NCBI RefSeq assembly: GCF_900101475.1
Contig: NZ_FMZV01000002.1
Location: 124,001-188,000, forward strand
Reading direction: 5' to 3'
DNA length: 64,000 nt
Source: Ruegeria marina
Lineage (GTDB): Bacteria; Pseudomonadota; Alphaproteobacteria; Rhodobacterales; Rhodobacteraceae
The notes beneath the pieces are model-generated. The model was given only the letters and a program-made list of their open reading frames with translations. It did not search any database and was not told the origin of the DNA. The position numbers and the translations under genes are program-made. Positions 17,535 to 26,773 of this stretch are shown piece after piece. Each line of letters opens with the position of its first letter. The first letter of the stretch is position 1.

Positions 17535-19078
17535 ACCACTGGATCATCGCCCCGATCGTTCTGCCGGCGCTGCTGGCGCCGTTCATTATCATGGTGCTGC
17601 GCTATCACCTTGAACTGCAACGCATCTTCTCGGTGGCGGGTACCGTCGGGCTGGTCGGAATCGCGCTGATCCTGACCGCACAGGCCGCAGGCGGCGAGAT
17701 ACAGGTCTATGAGCTGGGCAACTGGCCTGCGCCCTTCGGCATCGTGCTGGTACTCGACCGGCTGGCGGCACTCATGGTTCTGCTGACATCGCTTCTGGCG
17801 CTGGCGGTGGTGCTTTATGTTCTGGGTTCGGGCTGGGACAAGCGCGGGCGGCATTTCCACCCACTGTTCCAGTTCCAGCTGATGGGCGTATGCGGCGCCT
17901 TCCTGACCGGGGACGCCTTCAACCTCTTCGTCTTTTTCGAAGTGCTGCTGATCGCCTCTTATGGGCTGATGATCCACGGTGGCGGCCCGGTCCGGTTCAA
18001 GGCCGGGGTGCAATATGTCACCTACAACCTGCTTGGCTCGACCCTGTTCCTCTTCGCGCTCGGCACGCTCTATGCTGTCACCGGGACGCTGAACATGGCC
18101 GATCTGGCGGCGCGGGTGGCTGAGCTGCCCGCCGAGGACACCGCCCTGCTTCGGGTGGGCGCGGTGCTGCTGCTTTTGGTCTTCTGCATCAAGGCCGCGG
18201 TTCTGCCCCTGCACTTCTGGCTCCCCGCCAGTTATGCCAATGCGCCGCTGCCGGTGGCCGCGCTCTTTGCGATCATGACCAAGGTCGGCGCCTACTCGAT
18301 CATTCGGATGTATACGCTGGCCTTTGGTCCCGACGTCGCGATAACCCGGGGGCTTGCGGGGGACTGGCTGCTGCCTGCCGCTCTGGTCACGCTTGCCATC
18401 GGCGCGGTCGGTATTCTCGGTTCCCGTCACATCGCACGGATGGTCGCCTTTTCCGCCATCGCCTCGATGGGCACGCTGCTGATCGCGGTGTCGCTGTTCA
18501 CGCCACAGGCCACGGCCGCGGCGCTCTACTACGCCGTACATTCGACGCTGGCCGCCGGGCTCATGTTCCTTATTGCCGACCTGGTGATGGAGCGTCAGGG
18601 GGGACGTATTGCTGGAATGACACCGATGCCGCAAAGCGGGCTGATCGCCACGCTCTATTTCATCGGGGCCATCGCGCTGGCCGGCATGCCGCCGTTGTCG
18701 GGCTTTGTCGGCAAGCTTCTGGTGATGGACGCCGCGCGCGACGCGGGAGATTTCGCGGCGATCTGGGCGGTCATCCTGGTCAGTTCCTTGGTGACGATCA
18801 TCGGCCTGGCCCGCGCCGGGTCGCTGATCTTCTGGCAAAGCCACGATGCCCGGCACAATACCGAGCCGGACCCGGAAAACGTGGACAAGGTCGAACATCA
18901 ACCGTCGCCCGAACCTATGCCGGGCCTTGCCTTCTGCGCGGTCTTCGGCCTGGTCGCAGGGCTGGTCGGGCTGACCCTGTTTGCCGGACCGCTGATGGAA
19001 TACACCGCCTCGATGGCTGAACAGCTCTATGCGCCGCAACACTATATCGACGCGGTTCTGGAGGGAGACAAGAAATGA
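17531..19078 (+). CDS. mnhD: Mrp/Mnh antiporter subunit D (NuoN/M-like)
   Basis: A 515-residue protein of the complex-I antiporter-like family, with about fourteen helices. The conserved AAVLPLHFWLPASYANAPLPVAALFAIMTKVGAYSIIRM carries the channel Lys and His residues. Length matches MrpD (about 500). A hydrophilic segment near residues 440-465 (DARHNTEPDPENVDKVEHQ) links late helices. It overlaps both neighbours by 4 bp, showing coupled translation within mnhACDEFG. Confidence 0.94.
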   Translation: MNHWIIAPIVLPALLAPFIIMVLRYHLELQRIFSVAGTVGLVGIALILTAQAAGGEIQVYELGNWPAPFGIVLVLDRLAALMVLLTSLLALAVVLYVLGSGWDKRGRHFHPLFQFQLMGVCGAFLTGDAFNLFVFFEVLLIASYGLMIHGGGPVRFKAGVQYVTYNLLGSTLFLFALGTLYAVTGTLNMADLAARVAELPAEDTALLRVGAVLLLLVFCIKAAVLPLHFWLPASYANAPLPVAALFAIMTKVGAYSIIRMYTLAFGPDVAITRGLAGDWLLPAALVTLAIGAVGILGSRHIARMVAFSAIASMGTLLIAVSLFTPQATAAALYYAVHSTLAAGLMFLIADLVMERQGGRIAGMTPMPQSGLIATLYFIGAIALAGMPPLSGFVGKLLVMDAARDAGDFAAIWAVILVSSLVTIIGLARAGSLIFWQSHDARHNTEPDPENVDKVEHQPSPEPMPGLAFCAVFGLVAGLVGLTLFAGPLMEYTASMAEQLYAPQHYIDAVLEGDKK

Positions 19079-19572
19079 AACTGTTGCGCAGGGTCTTTCC
19101 CCACCCGCACCTTACCCTTCTGCTCACCGTCGTCTGGGTGCTCCTGGCAAACGCGCCCTCGCTGAACTCGGTAGTGTTCGGGCTGATCCTCGGGATCGTG
19201 ATCCCGTTCATCACACAGCCTTACTGGCCGGATCGGCCGGTCCTGCGCAACTGGCCGATGGTGGTTGAATACATATTCGTGGTCTTGTGGGATATCGTGT
19301 TGGCGAATGTCACGGTGGCGCGGATAATCCTGTTCAAACGCGATGCGGACAGGCAGCCCAACTGGGTCTGTATCCCGCTGGACTTGCGCAGCCCCGAAGC
19401 GATCACCGTGCTCGCCGGCACCATCACGATGACGCCCGGCACCGTAACTTGCGACCTGTCCGCAAAAGGCCACAACCTGCTGGTGCATTGCCTCGACGCC
19501 CCCGACCCGGACGCGGTGCGTGACGACATCAAGAACCGCTACGAGCGCCGTCTGAAGGAGATTTTCGAATGA
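19075..19572 (+). CDS. mnhE: Mrp/Mnh antiporter subunit E
   Basis: A 165-residue MrpE family protein. Two or three N-terminal helices (residues 15-55 and 60-80) precede a soluble C-terminal domain with the typical ITVLAGTITMTPGTVTCDLSAKGHNLLVHCLD. It is part of the hydrophilic rim of the complex in solved Mrp structures. It overlaps mnhD and mnhF by 4 bp at each end. Confidence 0.93.
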   Translation: MKLLRRVFPHPHLTLLLTVVWVLLANAPSLNSVVFGLILGIVIPFITQPYWPDRPVLRNWPMVVEYIFVVLWDIVLANVTVARIILFKRDADRQPNWVCIPLDLRSPEAITVLAGTITMTPGTVTCDLSAKGHNLLVHCLDAPDPDAVRDDIKNRYERRLKEIFE

Positions 19573-19841
19573 TCATGGACTACGCGATCTACTTCACCTT
19601 CGCCTGTTTCGGGGCGTCCGTCATGATGTGCCTTTGGCGGATCATCACCTCCGATGGGGTCGGCACTCGGGTGCTGGCGCTTGACACGATGGTGATCAAC
19701 ACCATTGCCCTCATGGTTCTCTACGGGCTGCTGCTGGGCACCGAGATATTCTTCGAAGCGGCCATGATCATCGCCATGTTGGGCTTTGTCTCGACCGTGG
19801 CCTATGCGCGGTTCATGCTGCGTGGCAACATCATCGAGTGA
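19569..19841 (+). CDS. mnhF: Mrp/Mnh antiporter subunit F
   Basis: A 90-residue MrpF family protein with three predicted helices. The conserved Asp region GVGTRVLALDTMVINTIALMVLYG, thought to bear on cation transport, is intact. It overlaps mnhE by 4 bp and ends seven bases before mnhG. Confidence 0.93.
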   Translation: MIMDYAIYFTFACFGASVMMCLWRIITSDGVGTRVLALDTMVINTIALMVLYGLLLGTEIFFEAAMIIAMLGFVSTVAYARFMLRGNIIE

Positions 19842-19848
19842 GGGCGCC

Positions 19849-20235
19849 ATGACCGAGTTCTGGGAAATCGTCATCGCCTTCTTCCTGATCGTATCAGGCA
19901 TCTTCGGCTTTGTCGGCTCGTTCGGCATGATCAAGCTCAAGGATCCGATGTCTCGCCTGCACGCGCCGACCAAGGCGACCACCCTGGGGGTGGGCGGCGT
20001 GCTGATCGCCTCGATCCTGCATGCTCTGGCGCTGGAACTCCGGCCGTCGCTGCACGAGTTGCTGATCACGCTGTTTCTGTTCCTCACGGCGCCGGTTACG
20101 GCCCTGTTCATTGCCAAATGGCACATACACCGCCATGAAACGCCGGACAGCCTGCCCCCGGCAGGCGAGGATGGCAAATGGGCGACCCATGCGGTAGAGC
20201 CGGAAAAAGACATACCCGACCACACGGCGACCTGA
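19849..20235 (+). CDS. mnhG: Mrp/Mnh antiporter subunit G
   Basis: A 128-residue MrpG family protein: three helices and a hydrophilic tail after residue 90. The family motif FGMIKLKDPMSRLHAPTKATTLGVGGVL is complete. ATG 19849 is preferred because it follows the mnhF stop and a GAGGGC; the frame open before it lies inside mnhF. It ends four bases before selD, so readthrough from the antiporter operon into selD is likely unless a separate promoter exists. Confidence 0.93.
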   Translation: MTEFWEIVIAFFLIVSGIFGFVGSFGMIKLKDPMSRLHAPTKATTLGVGGVLIASILHALALELRPSLHELLITLFLFLTAPVTALFIAKWHIHRHETPDSLPPAGEDGKWATHAVEPEKDIPDHTAT

Positions 20236-20239
20236 ACAG

Positions 20240-22399
20240 ATGCACACTCCCCCCCTGCCTCGCACCCGCGACCTTGTTCTGATCGGGGGCGGGCACACCC
20301 ATGCGCTGGTGCTGCGCAAATGGGGGATGATGCCGCTGGCCGGGGTCCGGATGACGGTCATCAACCCCGGTCCGACAGCGCCCTATTCCGGCATGCTGCC
20401 CGGTTTCGTGGCGGGCCATTACGCGCGCAGCGATCTGGATATCGACCTTGTGCAACTGGCCAGGTTCGCCGGGGCGCGGTTCGTCCTGGGCGAAGTGCAG
20501 GGCATCGACCCCATACGCCGCGAGGTGCTGGTGCCGGGGCGCCCGCCGTTGGCCTTTGACATTGCCTCGGTCAATGTCGGCATCACCTCGGCCATGCCCG
20601 ATTTGCCCGGATTTTCCGAACATGGCGTACCTGCCAAGCCGCTTGGAGCCTTTGCCGCGCGTTGGGCCGAGTATCTGGACGGCGAAGGCCCGGCGCAGGT
20701 GGCGGTGATCGGCGGCGGTGTGGCCGGGGCTGAACTGGTGATGGCGATGGCTCATGCCCTGCGCGCCCGCAACCGCACGGCCGAAGTGGCGCTGATCGAC
20801 AATCTCCGGGTTCTGGGCGCCATGGGCGACAAGTCGGCCGCACGAGTGCGGCAAGCCATGGCAAACCTTGGCGTGACCCTGGTCGAGGGGACGGAGATCG
20901 CGCAGGTGCGAGCGGAGGGGGTCGAACTGGCCGATGGCCGGATGATCCCGGCCCGGTTCGTAACCGGCGCCGCTGGGGCACGTCCCTATCCGTGGATGGC
21001 CGACAGCGGCCTGGCCACCCATGACGGGTTCATCGCCGTCGATGCGTGTCTGCAAACCAGCGATCCGGCCATCTTCGCCGCTGGCGACTGCGCCCACCTG
21101 TTGGACAGCCCCCGGCCCAAGGCAGGCGTCTACGCCGTGCGCGAGGCGCCAGTGCTCTATGACAACCTGCGCGCCGCGCTCGGCGCGGGATCCCTGCGCC
21201 CCTATCGGCCACAGAAGGATTATCTGAAGCTGATCTCTCTGGGCGGCAAGGCGGCGCTGGCCGAGAAATGGGGCATGGTGTTCTCGGGCTCGATGATGTG
21301 GCGATGGAAGGATCGGATCGACACAAAATTCATGGACCGGTTCCGCGATCTGCCGCGCATGGGCCAGCCCGCATTGCCAGAGATCCATGCGCAGGGATTG
21401 GTCGAAGCCATGGGCGACAAGCCGCTCTGCGGCGGCTGCGGCGCCAAGGTCGGGCGGGCAGCGCTGCGCGCCGCGCTGGCGCCTCTGCCCGGAGCCTCGC
21501 GAGATGACGTGAAACCCCTGCCCGGCGACGATGCGGCGCTGCTGATCACCGGCGGCGTACGGCAGGTGATGACCTCGGACCATCTGCGCGGGCTGACCGA
21601 GGATCCGGTGCTGATGACCCGGATCGCGGCGCATCACGCGCTGGGCGATATCTGGGCGATGGGCGCCGCGCCGCAGGCCGCGACGGCGACGGTGATCCTG
21701 CCGCGCCTCTCGCCCGAATTGCAGCAACGCAGCCTGACCGAGATCATGGCCGCAGCGACGGAGGTGATGCGCGCCGCCGGGGCCGAGATCGTCGGCGGGC
21801 ATTCGTCGGTCGGGGACGAACTGACAATCGGATTTACTCTGACCGGGCTGTGCACGCGCGATCCGATCACGCTGGCGGGCGGCCGGGCGGGCGACGCTCT
21901 GATCCTGACCAAGCCGCTGGGCAGCGGCGTGCTGATGGCTGCCGAAATGGCGGGACAGGCACCGGGCGCCGATGTGACCGCGGCCCTTGACTGGATGACG
22001 CAAGCGCAAGGCAAGGCCGCGCAGATCCTGTCGGGCGCGCATGCGATGACGGATGTGACAGGTTTCGGTCTTGCCGGGCATCTGCATGGTATCTGCGAGA
22101 TGTCAGGCACAGGCGCCGAAATCGACCTCGAGGCGGTGCCGGTGATGCAGGGCGCATCGGAACTGTCGCAGGCGGGGGTACGCTCGTCGATCTTCGGTGA
22201 GAACCGGATGCTGGTGCCTGAACTGCCGGCAACCGGGAAGGCGGCGCTGCTCTTCGATCCGCAGACCTCGGGCGGGTTGCTGGCGGCGGTGGCGGCGCAG
22301 GACGCGACTGCGATCCTCGGGCAATTGCGGGAGGCCGGCTATCCGGCGGCCATCATCGGCCGGCTGACCGAAGCGCCGGGCCTGCGACTGGCGTCCTGA
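20240..22399 (+). CDS. selD: Selenide, water dikinase SelD with N-terminal FAD/NAD-dependent oxidoreductase domain
   Basis: A 719-residue two-domain protein. Residues 1-370 form a pyridine-nucleotide-disulfide/NDH-2-like flavoprotein with two dinucleotide folds (LVLIGGGHTHALVLRKWG; VAVIGGGVAGAELVMAMA) and the FAD-binding end IFAAGDCAHL. Residues 395-715 form SelD, which makes selenophosphate from ATP and selenide; the active pair is C400 and K403 in GGCGAKVG, Cys rather than selenocysteine. DDAALL, SDHLRG and ADVTAALDW-type segments are family-like. The flavoprotein half may reduce selenium compounds for the kinase half (inference from fusion). Convergent with selU. Confidence 0.92.
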   Translation: MHTPPLPRTRDLVLIGGGHTHALVLRKWGMMPLAGVRMTVINPGPTAPYSGMLPGFVAGHYARSDLDIDLVQLARFAGARFVLGEVQGIDPIRREVLVPGRPPLAFDIASVNVGITSAMPDLPGFSEHGVPAKPLGAFAARWAEYLDGEGPAQVAVIGGGVAGAELVMAMAHALRARNRTAEVALIDNLRVLGAMGDKSAARVRQAMANLGVTLVEGTEIAQVRAEGVELADGRMIPARFVTGAAGARPYPWMADSGLATHDGFIAVDACLQTSDPAIFAAGDCAHLLDSPRPKAGVYAVREAPVLYDNLRAALGAGSLRPYRPQKDYLKLISLGGKAALAEKWGMVFSGSMMWRWKDRIDTKFMDRFRDLPRMGQPALPEIHAQGLVEAMGDKPLCGGCGAKVGRAALRAALAPLPGASRDDVKPLPGDDAALLITGGVRQVMTSDHLRGLTEDPVLMTRIAAHHALGDIWAMGAAPQAATATVILPRLSPELQQRSLTEIMAAATEVMRAAGAEIVGGHSSVGDELTIGFTLTGLCTRDPITLAGGRAGDALILTKPLGSGVLMAAEMAGQAPGADVTAALDWMTQAQGKAAQILSGAHAMTDVTGFGLAGHLHGICEMSGTGAEIDLEAVPVMQGASELSQAGVRSSIFGENRMLVPELPATGKAALLFDPQTSGGLLAAVAAQDATAILGQLREAGYPAAIIGRLTEAPGLRLAS

Positions 22400-22400
22400 A

Positions 22401-22462
22401 AGGGGCGCTGCCCCACTTGGCCTGCCGCCAATTCACCCCGGAGTATTTGCAAAAAGATGAAG
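22401..22462 (+). repeat. Dispersed GAGTATTT repeat, copy 1
   Basis: A composite element in the 69 bp between convergent selD and selU. It starts with the palindrome GGGGCGCTGCCCC (22402-22414) and ends with CCCCGGAGTATTTGC then AAAAAGATGAAG. The same arrangement recurs at 51281-51338, and the GAGTATTT to ATGAAG core recurs at three other sites. It could act as a bidirectional transcription end or be a non-mobile intergenic repeat. Confidence 0.7.
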
Positions 22463-22468
22463 GGCCGA

Positions 22469-23536
22469 TCAGCGGTCGGACATCACGAATTTTTCCAGAA
22501 CCCCGACAACTTCTGAGGCGGCGTGGGCGATGCCTTCGGAGTCGAGCGAGGCAGCGGCGATCGTCGCCAACTGGCCGGGCGCATGCGCGCGGCGGGATTT
22601 CAGGTAGGCGGGATCATAATGCTGCTGCATCAGAGCGCGTGTGACGCCCGCCTTGTCACCGGCGGCGATCAGCTGCAACCAGCCGTCGACCACCTCGTGG
22701 CCGCGATGATAACGCAGCGGATCGAGCCGGGCGGACAGGGTATCGGCATCCGACAATATGTCGTCATAGGCCGCCGTCAGATAGGCGGTGCGCGCGTCGA
22801 TCGGAGCCTCGATCTCAATTCGGGGCGCGGCGCAGAGCGCCGACCAGAGGCTCGGCGGCAGGATCCGCTCTCCGATCTTGGAGCTTTCCGCCTCGACCAC
22901 CACCGGGCGGGCGGGATCGAGCGCGCAGAGCGCCGCCGCCAGCCGGGATTCGAAAGCCTTCTGGCTGGGCTGCCCTCCCGGACGGCCGCCCAGCAACGAG
23001 CCCCGGTGGTTGGCAAGCGCCTCGAGATCCAGCACTTGCACGTCATGGGCCGGCAAATGGCCCAGGATTTCCGTTTTTGCGGTGCCGGTGAACCCGTCGA
23101 GCGCCACCAGCCGGTGCGGCAGCGGGTCGTCATAGAGGTAGCGGTTCACCAGCCGGCGGTAGGTGCGATAGCCACCGGCGATCACCTCGGCGCGCCAGCC
23201 GATCTGTTGCAGCATCCAGGTGAAGGCGCCAGAGCGCTGGCCGCCGCGCCAGCAATAGACCAGCGGACGCCAGCCGCCATCGTGGTGGCTGAGGCTTTGT
23301 TCCACATGATTGGCGGCATTTCGGAACACCAGCGCCGCACCCAGCTTGCGCGCGAGAAACGGGCTCTGCTGCTTGTACATGGTGCCGACACGCGCGCGTT
23401 CGTCATTGTCCAGCACCGGCAGGTTGATCGCGCCGGGCAGATGATCCTCGGCAAATTCAGCCGGGCTGCGGACGTCGATCACGGTGTCGTAGCCGTGCGC
23501 GTAGAGCTGGGGAAGCGTGGTGAATTCGAGAGCCAT
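22469..23536 (-). CDS. selU: tRNA 2-selenouridine synthase SelU/MnmH
   Basis: A 355-residue protein that replaces sulfur with selenium at the wobble uridine of certain tRNAs, using selenophosphate. The N-terminal rhodanese domain has its active Cys at residue 95 (LVYCWRGGQRSGAFTW). A P-loop (GFTGTAKT) near residues 145-152 starts the second domain, and AESSKIGERILPPSLW is typical. ATG 23536 is preferred; a GTG two codons earlier is possible. Facing selD across a short repeat, it makes one selenium module. No selA or selB is in the window, so selenoprotein synthesis cannot be judged. Confidence 0.93.
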   Translation of the reverse strand: MALEFTTLPQLYAHGYDTVIDVRSPAEFAEDHLPGAINLPVLDNDERARVGTMYKQQSPFLARKLGAALVFRNAANHVEQSLSHHDGGWRPLVYCWRGGQRSGAFTWMLQQIGWRAEVIAGGYRTYRRLVNRYLYDDPLPHRLVALDGFTGTAKTEILGHLPAHDVQVLDLEALANHRGSLLGGRPGGQPSQKAFESRLAAALCALDPARPVVVEAESSKIGERILPPSLWSALCAAPRIEIEAPIDARTAYLTAAYDDILSDADTLSARLDPLRYHRGHEVVDGWLQLIAAGDKAGVTRALMQQHYDPAYLKSRRAHAPGQLATIAAASLDSEGIAHAASEVVGVLEKFVMSDR

Positions 23537-23573
23537 ATCCACCGTTTAACGCGCTTTGTACAAATCCGAAAGG

Positions 23574-24239
23574 TCAGGTCGAGATGGGCTCGATCAACTG
23601 CGGGCCGCTGGCGCGATTGGAATTGACCTCAACCCCAACCCTATGAAACTGCAAAATTTCTTCTGCCGCAGGCTGCATCAGCCGGGCCGCGCCATGTCCC
23701 GCCTCGCCCAGCCAGAGCGGCCAGTCGGCGGGTTCGAGAATCAGCGGCATGCGGTGGTGGATCTGCGCCATGTTCCGATTGGCGGCGGTAGTGACGATGG
23801 CGCAGGTGGGGCGGCGTTCCTCGCCTTCGCCCCAGTCCTGCCAGATGCCAGCGAAGGCGATGGGCGCGCCGTCGCGGCGATAGATGTACCAGGGAAGGCG
23901 TTTGCCATCCTCGTCCTTGGTCCATTCATAGAAACCGCTGGCCGGGATCAGGCAGCGGCGGTGGCGGCAGGCGTCGCGAAAGGCGGGTTTCTCGGCCAGG
24001 GTCTCGGCGCGGGCATTGATCAGCAGAGGGCCCGAATTGACCGTTTTGTACCAGTGCGGAAGGAAGGACCAGACGTTTTGTACAAGCTCCCGCGCGCCCT
24101 GGGCCGCGCGGATGACATGCACCTGGTTGGTTGGGCAGACGTTGTAATTGGGAACCGGAGGCAGGTCGTTGGCGGGGCGCGCCTGGAACAGGCGCGCCAT
24201 CGCGTCGGTGGGCAGAGTGATAGCAAAACGTCCGCACAT
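23574..24239 (-). CDS. SRAP domain protein (YedK/HMCES family)
   Basis: A 221-residue SOS-response-associated protein of the SRAP family, which forms a DNA-protein crosslink with abasic sites in single-stranded DNA. The catalytic Cys is residue 2 (MCGRF) and becomes N-terminal after Met removal. Other key residues are present: N75/R77 in INARAET, E105 in SGFYEW and H162 in HHRMPLIL. The start is fixed by this MCGRF. It follows the GST gene by ten bases and is probably cotranscribed. No LexA box was evident in the short gap. Confidence 0.92.
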   Translation of the reverse strand: MCGRFAITLPTDAMARLFQARPANDLPPVPNYNVCPTNQVHVIRAAQGARELVQNVWSFLPHWYKTVNSGPLLINARAETLAEKPAFRDACRHRRCLIPASGFYEWTKDEDGKRLPWYIYRRDGAPIAFAGIWQDWGEGEERRPTCAIVTTAANRNMAQIHHRMPLILEPADWPLWLGEAGHGAARLMQPAAEEILQFHRVGVEVNSNRASGPQLIEPIST

Positions 24240-24249
24240 GAACGCCAGA

Positions 24250-24879
24250 TTACGAGGCCGCCTGCACCTTGGCCAGCGTCGCCTGAACGATGCCTTCGGC
24301 GGATTGCCAGGCAGGCAGCGCCTCGACCGCGGCGATCCAGCGCTGGATATTGGAGAAGCCGTCCAGCGGATAGTGGCACTGCGCGCGCAGGCTGAGGATG
24401 CAGGCAACCGAGATGTCGGCCAGCGTCACCCCGTCGCCCACCAGCCAGTTGCGCCCGGCCAGATGGGTGTCGAGCACGGTCCCGAATTTGGCGGCCTGCG
24501 TGGTGGCGGTGTCGAGATCGGCATCCATCTGGCCAAAGATATGGCGGCTGATGAAGGGCGAGAGCGCGGGTGTCCAATGGGCGGTCTCCCAATATTGCCA
24601 GCGCAGGATGTCATAGCGGTTGTCGGATTTCGGCCAAAGTGCGGTGTCGGTCTCGGCGCAGAGCCGCGCCATGATTGCGTTCGACTCCCAGAGCGTACTG
24701 CCGTCAGCATATTCAAGCACTGGCACCTTGGCATTGGGATTGAGGGCAACAAAGCCGGGGGCGTACTGCTCGCCGGTGGCGAGGTTGACCATTTCAAGCG
24801 GCAGGTCCAGGCCCAGATGGGAATTGACCACAAGCACTTTGCGAGAGTTCGGAGACGGGGGAAAGACATGCAGTTTCAT
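24250..24879 (-). CDS. Glutathione S-transferase family protein
   Basis: A 209-residue cytosolic GST with an N-terminal thioredoxin-like domain (residues 1-80, with the glutathione-binding VPVLEYADGSTLWESNAIMARL) and an all-helical C-terminal domain (GRNWLVGDGVTLADISVACIL). The Ser in SPNSRKV near residue 9-12 is the likely activating residue. AGGTG lies before the ATG. It is the first gene of a pair with the SRAP gene. Substrate unknown; detoxification or a specific catabolic step are both possible. Confidence 0.88.
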   Translation of the reverse strand: MKLHVFPPSPNSRKVLVVNSHLGLDLPLEMVNLATGEQYAPGFVALNPNAKVPVLEYADGSTLWESNAIMARLCAETDTALWPKSDNRYDILRWQYWETAHWTPALSPFISRHIFGQMDADLDTATTQAAKFGTVLDTHLAGRNWLVGDGVTLADISVACILSLRAQCHYPLDGFSNIQRWIAAVEALPAWQSAEGIVQATLAKVQAAS

Positions 24880-25021
24880 GAAGCACCTATTATTTAACTC
24901 TTTTGTTAAATAACCTATTGCCCCGCCCTACGTCAACCCGCTTGTCCCCCAGGCGCGGCCATTGCGGCCCCGCGTCTTCCACCGTAAACCTGTGCCCATC
25001 CCGCATCAGAGGCAGGTTTCG

Positions 25022-26758
25022 ATGCAGAACGACTTCACTCAGGCGCTGCGCGCCGTTCAGGGCGGCGATTTCCGCAGCGCGCAGCGGCTGGCCCGCAAGG
25101 GGCTAAAGGCTGACAAGGCGCATCCCGGCTGGATGAACATCGCCGGGATCGCCGAATGCGGCATGGGGCGGCCCAAGGCGGGGCTGCCGCATTTCCAGCT
25201 GGCGCTGAAACTGGCCCCCGATTTCCACGATGCGCGGCGCAACCTGGCGCAGACCCTGCTGCTGCTCGGACGGGCAGAGGAGGCGGCGGGGCAGCTTCAC
25301 CGGCTGACCGACGCGAACGCGCAGGACGACGGCGCCTGGGCGCTGCTGGCACAGGCCGAGATGGCGCGGGGCGAAGGCGCGGCAGCGATGGCGGCCGCCG
25401 GACAGCTGATCGCGCTGCATCCAGGCCAGGCGCGCGGCTATCTGCTCAGGGCGCGGCTCTTGGGGCAGATGGGCGACGAGGCGGCGGCGCTGGCCGATCT
25501 GGAACGGGCGGCAGAGCTGGAACCGGGCAATGTCGAGGCGCAGATCGCGCTTTCGCTACCGCTGGCGCGGGCCGACCGGCCCGATGCGGCGCGCGCGGCG
25601 GCGGAGCGGGCGGTGGAACTGGCCCCGGGCCATGTTCCGGCGCGGCTGGCGCTGGCGATGCGGCTGGTGGAACAGGGACAGACCGAGGCGGCAAAGGAAC
25701 AGTACCGGGCGGTGCTGAAAATCGCGCCGGGACAGCCCGAGGCACTGGAGCAACTGGCGCAGATCAACTCGGGCGCGGAAAACGCGATGCTGGCCCCGCA
25801 GGTGCTGGCGGCGCTGAAGAGCGCCGACGACAATGGACCGGCCAAGGGGCAGTTGCATTTTGCGCTAGCCCGGATTGCCGGGCAAGAAGGCGACGAGGAC
25901 GGGTTTGCCAAACACCTGACCCGCGCCAATGCGGCGATGGCGCGGCTCATGCCCTATGACTCCGGGGCCGACACGCGGCTGAGCGAGGCGCTGATGGCGC
26001 GGTTTGGGCCCGGCGCGGAAGGCGACGGGCCGGGCGACGGTGTGGCGCCGGTCTATGTGCTGGGCCTGCCGCGCTCGGGTACCTCGCTGACCGAGGCGAT
26101 GCTCGGCGCGCATCCTGCGGTGCACCCCTTGGGCGAGAGGATCGCGCCGGGGCGCCTGCTGGCGCCGCTGATCGACGGCGGGCTGCCGTTTGATGCCGGA
26201 GCCCGGGCGGCGTTCCGGCAGGGCGAGGCCGAGAGCCTGCCCGCCCTGCCCGACGGCACCCGGTTCTATACCGACAAGATGCCCGAGAATTACCGGCTGG
26301 CGGGGTTCCTCTTGGCGGCGCGGGCGGATGCGCGGGTGATCCACCTGCGGCGCGACCCGCGCGATGTGGCGCTGTCGCTGTGGCAGGCGCATCTGGCGGG
26401 GTCGGCGCTGAACTATGCCTATGATTTGCGGGCCATGGCGCATCGGTTCAACCTTTACGCCCGGATGATGACGCATTGGCATGCGGCGTTTCCGGGTCGG
26501 ATCCTGGATCTGGCATATGAGGATCTGGTGGCCGATGTGGAGGGCGCCAGCCGCCGGCTGGCGGCGCATCTGGGGCTGGACTGGGTGCCCGAGATGGCGC
26601 GGCCCGATCAGGCGGCGGGGCAGGTGCTGACGCTGAGCGCCAGCCAGTTGCGCCAGCCGGTGCATGCGCGCTCGGTCGGGAAATGGCGCCAGCACGAGGC
26701 CATGCTGGCGCCGTTCATTGCGGGGCTCGATCCCCGGCTCTGGCCCGGGCTGGGCTGA
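25022..26758 (+). CDS. TPR-containing sulfotransferase family protein
   Basis: A 578-residue protein with about seven TPR units in residues 1-300 and a PAPS-dependent sulfotransferase-like domain in residues 340-575. The 5'-phosphosulfate loop is visible as VLGLPRSGTSLTEAMLGAHP and the 3'-phosphate motif as VIHLRRDPRDVALS. Such proteins are common in marine alphaproteobacteria. ATG 25022 is chosen because it begins the TPR domain and follows AGGCAGG. Acceptor unknown: a lipid, polysaccharide or protein are all possible. Very high GC and Ala/Leu/Arg content here reflect the helical repeats. Confidence 0.87.
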   Translation: MQNDFTQALRAVQGGDFRSAQRLARKGLKADKAHPGWMNIAGIAECGMGRPKAGLPHFQLALKLAPDFHDARRNLAQTLLLLGRAEEAAGQLHRLTDANAQDDGAWALLAQAEMARGEGAAAMAAAGQLIALHPGQARGYLLRARLLGQMGDEAAALADLERAAELEPGNVEAQIALSLPLARADRPDAARAAAERAVELAPGHVPARLALAMRLVEQGQTEAAKEQYRAVLKIAPGQPEALEQLAQINSGAENAMLAPQVLAALKSADDNGPAKGQLHFALARIAGQEGDEDGFAKHLTRANAAMARLMPYDSGADTRLSEALMARFGPGAEGDGPGDGVAPVYVLGLPRSGTSLTEAMLGAHPAVHPLGERIAPGRLLAPLIDGGLPFDAGARAAFRQGEAESLPALPDGTRFYTDKMPENYRLAGFLLAARADARVIHLRRDPRDVALSLWQAHLAGSALNYAYDLRAMAHRFNLYARMMTHWHAAFPGRILDLAYEDLVADVEGASRRLAAHLGLDWVPEMARPDQAAGQVLTLSASQLRQPVHARSVGKWRQHEAMLAPFIAGLDPRLWPGLG

Positions 26759-26773
26759 GCCGGGGGCTGCCGG

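Noticed and set aside
20240-22399. Selenocysteine in SelD
   Set aside because: The active position is Cys400, coded TGC; no in-frame TGA is present.
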